Under the pieces are notes generated by a model, which ran no database searches, had not been told where the DNA came from, and worked only from the letters and a program-made list of their open reading frames with translations. 64,000 bases of DNA from Halocynthiibacter sp049608145. GTDB taxonomy: Bacteria > Pseudomonadota > Alphaproteobacteria > Rhodobacterales > Rhodobacteraceae. The stretch covers positions 6,948 through 70,947 of the forward strand of contig NZ_JBMYXF010000011.1 of NCBI RefSeq assembly GCF_049608145.1, in the 5' to 3' direction. The position numbers were made by a program, and so were the translations under genes. Positions 59,315 through 64,000 of this stretch are shown here, piece by piece. The stretch's first letter is position 1, and each line of letters begins with the position of its first letter.

Positions 59315-60514
59315 TTATCCAGGTTCTGCTATGAGGTTGATTTTGACATGCACAGGAAATGCCAGAGAGCTTTCATCGGGCATGTCCGGTCCAATTTGGT
59401 AGTCCAGACGCATCAGGTCAAAACTGGCGGTCATTTCAGCTTCTCCATCTGAAAGGACAAGGTCAAAGTCAAAACGCAGCGGTTGTGTGACGCCTTTGAG
59501 GGTGAATGCGCCATCTGCGATATAGCCGTCATCGGAGTGTATAATATCCCCTATAAACCGCGCTGTCGGAAACTGGGATGCGTTGAAAAAATCCGCGTCC
59601 ATGGCCTGATCTGTAACAGATCCAAGTGTCAGGGAAGAAATTGCGATTTCAACATCGACATTCCCGGCAACAGGCAGAGTGCGATCATCGGTAAAGTTAA
59701 TGCTTGCATTCCAATCTGCAAAACGACCGGTGACCGCTGATCCAAACTGCGTCACTGAGATTTCAAGGCTGCCTTCACGCACTGTCCAATTCCCACTGGT
59801 TTCGGCCAATTCAGGTGCTTCAAGTTCAACGCTGTGAGCGTTCAGTGCTGGCAAATAAAATACAGCACCGCCAACAGGCAGAGCAACGGCCCAGACTAAA
59901 AGAGCAGCATAAAGAGGGGACTTACTGTGTTGTATGATTGCGCTGCCCCCCTCGGCCCGCCCCAACATACGTTTCAGGACGATATCTTTGTCAACAAAGT
60001 GATGTTTCAGTGCGCCTGCGATATGCAGCAAAATAGAAAAGGCCAGAACCCGTTCAAATGTTTTGTGCAAAGCAGAGAATAGAACTGCAGTGTCTTCGGA
60101 TTTTTCGACAAAGGGCAGGTTTTGTCCGAACGGCCAGAATATTGGGGCGAAACCCGTTGTGGCCGCATGATGGATCCAGCCCGTCAGCGGCACCAGCACC
60201 AGTGAGCCGTACAAAAGCCAGTGAATCATTTCGGCGACAAAGGTTTCGAGTTTGCGATCAGGATGCAATGGGGCTGGTTTTGGCTGGGTCAGCGCCCATA
60301 GAATACGGGCAAGGGCCAGGAAGAATGCCAAAACGCCTAGGGTTTTGTGTATTTGAAACAGAAAGGCTTTTCGTGTCAAAAGTTCGGGCGTATCAAACGC
60401 CATGCCATCCGCGATGATGCCCAGTGGGATCAGCGTGATGATACAAAATGCGACGCTCCAGTGGAAGAACCTGGCAACAGACCCAAAGCCTGTAGTGGTG
60501 TTTTTTGTGGACAT
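59315..60514 (-). CDS. Cytochrome b561-YceI fusion protein
   Basis: The 399-residue protein joins a cytochrome b561 domain (about 1-185; four membrane helices with haem histidines in VARFFHWSVAF, FLFQIHKTLGVLAF, GWIHHAATTG and SALHKTFERVLAF) to a fifth helix (about 205-225) and a periplasmic YceI domain (about 240-399; DADFFNASQFPTARF, GAFTLKGVTQPLRF). A lipid or quinone bound by YceI could exchange electrons with the b561 haems. AGGAG precedes the ATG at 60514. Confidence 0.92.
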   Translation of the reverse strand: MSTKNTTTGFGSVARFFHWSVAFCIITLIPLGIIADGMAFDTPELLTRKAFLFQIHKTLGVLAFFLALARILWALTQPKPAPLHPDRKLETFVAEMIHWLLYGSLVLVPLTGWIHHAATTGFAPIFWPFGQNLPFVEKSEDTAVLFSALHKTFERVLAFSILLHIAGALKHHFVDKDIVLKRMLGRAEGGSAIIQHSKSPLYAALLVWAVALPVGGAVFYLPALNAHSVELEAPELAETSGNWTVREGSLEISVTQFGSAVTGRFADWNASINFTDDRTLPVAGNVDVEIAISSLTLGSVTDQAMDADFFNASQFPTARFIGDIIHSDDGYIADGAFTLKGVTQPLRFDFDLVLSDGEAEMTASFDLMRLDYQIGPDMPDESSLAFPVHVKINLIAEPG

Positions 60515-60837
60515 GAGGGTACTCCTGACAAGGTAGTTTAACATGAACCGAATAGAGCCAACCGGCAAGGCTGGCTATTTGCGCCTGCGCGCGAAGATTG
60601 TGCATAATTGCGGAAAGTGTCGGGGGTGCTTCCGAATAGGGCGGTCCTATACCTGCATCAGAAACGTAGTGGCTGGAGCACATTTTTTAATGGGATGCGG
60701 TAGGGGTTCTGATCTGTCTGGTGAATGGTTCGAGATAAAGACAATGCATCCTAGATGCGGCAATTTCCTCTAAACCATTGCGACAGGGCGCAGGGCAGGG
60801 TATCCCGACGTTAAGGTAACAAAACGAGGGGCGTAAT
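60515..60837. other. Intergenic region upstream of fabD
   Basis: No gene is seen. The fabD promoter and that of the b561 gene, which diverge, should lie here, but I cannot place their boxes. Confidence 0.4.
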
Positions 60838-61770
60838 ATGCGTGCATTTGTATTTCCAGGGCAGGGTGCTCAGACCATTGGGATGGGTAAAGCTCTGGCA
60901 GAGGCTTATCCGGCCGCGAAAGCCATTTTTGACGAGGTGGATGACGCGCTGGGCGAAAAACTGTCGGATCTGATCTGGGAAGGCGATGCGGAAACGCTGA
61001 CGCTGACGCAAAATGCGCAGCCTGCGCTGATGGCGACCTCGTTGGCGGCGATGCGCGCATTGGAAGCCGAAGGCATTGCAATCACAGATGCGTCTTTTGT
61101 GGCGGGGCATTCTCTGGGTGAATATTCCGCACTGGCGGCATCCGGTGCGATTTCCGTGGCGGATACGGCGCGCCTGTTGCGTACACGCGGTGAAGCGATG
61201 CAAAAGGCCGTGCCTGTGGGCGTTGGTGCGATGGCGGCTCTGCTGGGGTTGAACTTTGAAACCGCTGCAGAGGTGGCCGCTGAGGCGTCACATGATCAGG
61301 TCTGTCAGGCTGCAAATGACAATGATCCGGGCCAGGTTGTGGTGTCTGGTCATAAGGAAGCCGTGGAACGTGCGATTGAAATCGCCAAAGCCAAAGGCGC
61401 AAAACGAGCGGTTCTGTTGCCGGTGTCTGCGCCGTTCCACTGTGAATTGATGCAGCCAGCGGCCGAAGTCATGGCGGAAGCTTTGTCACATGTTGAGATC
61501 AACCGTCCGGCTGTGCCGTTGGTGGCGAATGTTCGGGCAAATGCGATTTCTGATGCCGCAACCATCCGCAATCTGCTGGTGGAACAGGTGACTGGTTCTG
61601 TGCGCTGGCGTGAAAGCGTTGCGTTTATGGCGGGTGAAGGTGTGACAGAGATCTGGGAAATTGGTGCGGGCAAAGCCCTGTCCGGTATGATCCGCCGGAT
61701 CGAGCGTTCTATCGCCTGTAAAGCCATTGGCACGCCCGAGGATGTAAAAGCGGCAACAGCTGCGGAGTGA
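60838..61770 (+). CDS. fabD: Malonyl-CoA:ACP transacylase
   Basis: The 310-residue enzyme loads malonyl groups onto ACP to start fatty acid elongation. It begins MRAFVFPGQGAQTIGMG and has the nucleophile in GHSLGEYSA (about 92), and the active histidine region SAPFHCELMQPAA (about 200). Length is typical. It is followed by fabG and acpP in the same direction. Confidence 0.96.
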   Translation: MRAFVFPGQGAQTIGMGKALAEAYPAAKAIFDEVDDALGEKLSDLIWEGDAETLTLTQNAQPALMATSLAAMRALEAEGIAITDASFVAGHSLGEYSALAASGAISVADTARLLRTRGEAMQKAVPVGVGAMAALLGLNFETAAEVAAEASHDQVCQAANDNDPGQVVVSGHKEAVERAIEIAKAKGAKRAVLLPVSAPFHCELMQPAAEVMAEALSHVEINRPAVPLVANVRANAISDAATIRNLLVEQVTGSVRWRESVAFMAGEGVTEIWEIGAGKALSGMIRRIERSIACKAIGTPEDVKAATAAE

Positions 61771-61780
61771 GCTTTGGCGA

Positions 61781-61817
61781 GGCCGGGGGCGCTGCCCCCG
61801 GACCCCCGGAGTATTTT
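61781..61817. repeat. GC-rich palindrome (REP-like) between fabD and fabG
   Basis: CCGGGGGC and GCCCCCGG form a stem at 61783-61801, followed by ACCCCCGGAGTATTTT. Similar palindromes recur between Rhodobacteraceae genes from my general knowledge; no second copy was noted here. It may also reduce read-through into fabG. Confidence 0.55.
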
Positions 61818-61860
61818 AAGCAAGATGAAAGACGGTGTTGCCGTCAGCAGGAGAGAATAA

Positions 61861-62598
61861 ATGTTTGATCTGACAGGAAAATGTGCACTGATCACCGGGG
61901 CATCTGGTGGGATTGGTGGCTCTATCGCCAAAGCTTTGCATGGGGCCGGCGCAACTGTGGGCCTGTCCGGCACACGGGTTGAGCCGCTTGAGGCGCTTGC
62001 GGCGGAGTTGGGGGAACGGGCACATGTATTGCCATGTAACCTGTCTGATGCTGAGGCTGTGGATGCGCTGCCAAAGGCTGCAGCGGCGGCAATGGGATCT
62101 GTTGATATCCTGGTGAACAATGCCGGCATCACACGGGACCAGCTGTTCATGCGCATGTCAGATGAGGAATGGCAGTCTGTTTTGGATGTGAACCTGACAT
62201 CCACCATGCGTCTGTGCCGTGGTGTGATGCGCCCGATGATGAAGGCGCGTTGGGGCCGGATTGTGAACATCAGTTCCATCGTGGGCGCCACCGGTAACCC
62301 GGGTCAGGTGAATTATGCCGCATCAAAAGCTGGCATGGTCGGCATGACCAAATCGATCGCTTATGAAGTCGCCAGCCGGGGAATCACCGCAAATGCTGTG
62401 GCGCCTGGCTTCATCGCAACGGCGATGACGGATAAACTGACCGACGATCAGAAAGAAAAAATCAACGTGCAAATTCCGGCGGCGCGTATGGGCAATCCGG
62501 AAGAAATTGCGGCTGCAGTGCTTTATCTTGCAAGCCCAGAAGCCGCTTATGTCACCGGTTCCACCTTGCATGTGAACGGCGGTATGGCCATGTTGTAA
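61861..62598 (+). CDS. fabG: 3-oxoacyl-ACP reductase
   Basis: The 245-residue enzyme uses NADPH to reduce beta-ketoacyl-ACP. It has the nucleotide-binding GASGGIGG near residue 15, NNAGIT at about 86 and the catalytic serine and YAASK (about 150). The fold is a short-chain dehydrogenase. It lies 90 bp after fabD. Confidence 0.96.
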   Translation: MFDLTGKCALITGASGGIGGSIAKALHGAGATVGLSGTRVEPLEALAAELGERAHVLPCNLSDAEAVDALPKAAAAAMGSVDILVNNAGITRDQLFMRMSDEEWQSVLDVNLTSTMRLCRGVMRPMMKARWGRIVNISSIVGATGNPGQVNYAASKAGMVGMTKSIAYEVASRGITANAVAPGFIATAMTDKLTDDQKEKINVQIPAARMGNPEEIAAAVLYLASPEAAYVTGSTLHVNGGMAML

Positions 62599-62810
62599 CG
62601 CATCGCCCTGCAACGCGGGGCTTGCGAAAGCGTTTGCCTTATGCATCTGATGTGCTATAGGCCACGCAGCATTTTACCGGGGCGCGGATGAACCGTGTCG
62701 GGAAAGCTGTCAAACGGGTGCCCTTACGGCACTTTCAGCCGGTCCCATCTGGTGATCCGGGCCAAACAGAGAGAAACGGGGATTATCCCCGAAATAAGTG
62801 AGGAAGAAAC

Positions 62811-63044
62811 ATGAGCGACGTTGCAGATCGTGTAAAAAAGATCGTTGTTGAGCACCTTGGTGTTGAAGCAGAAAAAGTAGCTGAAAACGCTTCTTTCATC
62901 GACGACCTGGGCGCAGACAGCCTGGACACCGTTGAGCTGGTTATGGCTTTCGAAGAAGAGTTCGGCATCGAGATCCCGGATGACGCTGCAGAAACCATCC
63001 AGACTTTCGGCGACGCAGTGAAATTCATCACTGAAGCTTCTTAA
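62811..63044 (+). CDS. acpP: Acyl carrier protein
   Basis: The 77-residue acidic protein carries the growing acyl chain. Serine 37 in GADSLDTVE receives the 4'-phosphopantetheine arm. AGGAAGAAAC precedes the ATG. The 212-bp gap from fabG allows its own promoter. A strong terminator follows. Confidence 0.97.
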   Translation: MSDVADRVKKIVVEHLGVEAEKVAENASFIDDLGADSLDTVELVMAFEEEFGIEIPDDAAETIQTFGDAVKFITEAS

Positions 63045-63070
63045 GCTTTAATCGCTTTTAAGATTACGGA

Positions 63071-63098
63071 AACGGCGCCCGATGTGGCGCCGTTTTTG
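63071..63098 (+). terminator. Rho-independent terminator after acpP
   Basis: A 9-bp perfect stem, AACGGCGCC and GGCGCCGTT, with a six-base loop leads into TTTGTTTTT. Confidence 0.9.
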
Positions 63099-63244
63099 TT
63101 TTTATGGGGCAGGCTGCGATATTTCACGCATAGCACGTGTTGGTGAACGGCTGGCCTGTTGAGGAAAGCCATGGCATTGATACTGTCGGGCTGGCAGTGG
63201 CATGTGTTCCGGGCCTATCCTACGAACTGGATGAGGTGTCATAG

Positions 63245-63751
63245 ATGGATAGCGTAATGATCCCCGACCTGGCGACCGACCGGTTGCGATTGCGTGTGAT
63301 GGACATGACTGACTGGCCGGAGTATCGCGCAATGATGATGTCAGATCACGCGCGTTATATGGGCGGGCCTTATGATGAAAAAGGCGCCTGGAGCTGGTTC
63401 TGCCATGATATCGCCCAGTGGCATTTGCTTGGACATGGGGCTTTGATGGTGGATCGGGCAGATGGGACAACCGTGGGGCAAGTGTGCCTGAACGCCGGGC
63501 CGTTGTTTCCGGAACGAGAATTGGGATGGTTCCTGTATTCTGGATATGAAGGGCATGGGTATGCCAGTGAAGCGGCGGCCGCTTTGCGTGACTGGGCTTT
63601 TGCAAACTTAGATATCGAAACGCTTGTCAGTTATGTGGATGAGGGCAATCTGGCTTCGGCCCGGGTGGCGCAGCGTTTAAATGCGGTTGTCGATGAGAGT
63701 GCCGCAAAGCCTGATCCGGAAGATATTGTTTATCGGCATATCAGGCCATGA
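63245..63751 (+). CDS. GNAT-family N-acetyltransferase (RimJ/RimL-like)
   Basis: The 168-residue enzyme has the RimJ/L pattern: LATDRLRLRVMDMTDWPEYRAMM at the N-terminus, the strand before the acetyl-CoA loop (ELGWFLYSGYEGHGYASEAAAALRDWAF) and LVSYVDEGNLASARVAQRLNA. It would acetylate an amine on a protein or small molecule. The substrate is unknown. Its stop overlaps the next gene (ATGA). Confidence 0.88.
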   Translation: MDSVMIPDLATDRLRLRVMDMTDWPEYRAMMMSDHARYMGGPYDEKGAWSWFCHDIAQWHLLGHGALMVDRADGTTVGQVCLNAGPLFPERELGWFLYSGYEGHGYASEAAAALRDWAFANLDIETLVSYVDEGNLASARVAQRLNAVVDESAAKPDPEDIVYRHIRP

Positions 63752-64000
63752 ATATGAAGCAGGACAAAACAACGGTATGGACGGAACGCCTGATCCTGCG
63801 ATTGCCGCAGGAGAATGATTTTGAGGCCTATGCTGCGATTTGGGCGGATCCAGAGGTTGTTCGCTATATAGGCGCAGTCCCCAGATCGCGTGCGCGGTGT
63901 CGCGACGCTTGGGAAAAGAACCTGACATCTTGGAAAACGCAGGGGTATGGCAACTGGATGATTGAGGGTCGTGAAAGCGCTGCGTTGATCGGGCAGGTTG
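63748..64000 (+). CDS. Second GNAT-family acetyltransferase, cut by window edge
   Basis: The visible 84 residues start MNMKQDKTTVWTERLILRLP and match the RimJ/L N-terminal pattern (TERLILRLPQENDFEAYAAIWADPEVVRYIG). It is coupled to the preceding paralogue by a 4-bp overlap, so the two probably arose by tandem duplication. Confidence 0.8.
   Translation, partial: MNMKQDKTTVWTERLILRLPQENDFEAYAAIWADPEVVRYIGAVPRSRARCRDAWEKNLTSWKTQGYGNWMIEGRESAALIGQV

Noticed and set aside
1..64000. CRISPR arrays, rRNA genes or intact insertion sequences
   Set aside because: No regular repeat-spacer pattern, rRNA sequence or transposase reading frame was seen.

Overview
The window looks like a chromosomal segment of an alphaproteobacterium, most likely Rhodobacteraceae (Roseobacter group). 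The evidence is the divergent carA / YqeY pair, ctaD beside a DUF2244 gene, lipB, the fabD-fabG-acpP order, and protein sequences typical of that family. I did not run any database search, so family names rest on motifs, length and gene order.

Layout. (1) 1-8.8 kb is host core: carA (cut by the left edge), a YqeY-type protein, DUF2244, ctaD, a large secreted protein of unknown function, a c-type cytochrome, an outer-membrane-like barrel, lipB and tRNA-Leu(GAG). (2) 8,875-54,955 is one integrated element. A tyrosine integrase sits next to the tRNA 3' end, and the last 14 bases of the tRNA recur at 54,942-54,955. TTACGA boxes at the same 11-bp spacing occur near both ends, which suggests one integrase recognises both. 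(3) 55-64 kb is host again: YceI, a repeat-built periplasmic protein, a chemotaxis receptor, a cytochrome b561-YceI fusion, fabD, fabG, acpP and two GNAT acetyltransferases (the second cut by the right edge).

Inside the element, 9.0-46.4 kb is a temperate phage. It has integrase, excisionase-like protein, CI/Cro-like regulators, a primase/Toprim protein and an SF3 helicase. A lambda-type head module (small and large terminase, portal, gpW, protease with nested scaffold, gpD, gpE) is followed by a P2/Mu-type contractile tail (gpV, PAAR, gp25, gpJ, gpI, fibre, sheath, tube, E/E', tape measure, U, X, D), a lysis cassette and a Dam-type methylase. Extra genes include a BrnT/BrnA toxin-antitoxin pair, a reverse-oriented membrane protein in the head operon, a small membrane protein before the tape measure gene, and a NYN-domain protein that shares the phage operator.

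From 46.7 to 54.4 kb, still inside the att sites, lies non-phage cargo: a copper module (CueR-like regulator, glutaredoxin-MauE fusion, CopC, CopD, multicopper oxidase, two c-type cytochromes, a Crp/Fnr regulator and a His-rich periplasmic protein), then a trypsin-fold protease with no signal peptide. Two MerR-type promoters with 19-bp spacers precede the copper operons. A 17-bp direct repeat brackets the cargo. The most novel points are the copper cargo carried by a complete-looking myovirus-type prophage, the two candidate defence genes (25.2 kb and 53.2 kb), the shared operator module, a candidate replication origin at 18.6 kb, and a possible switching RNA leader at 16.2 kb.
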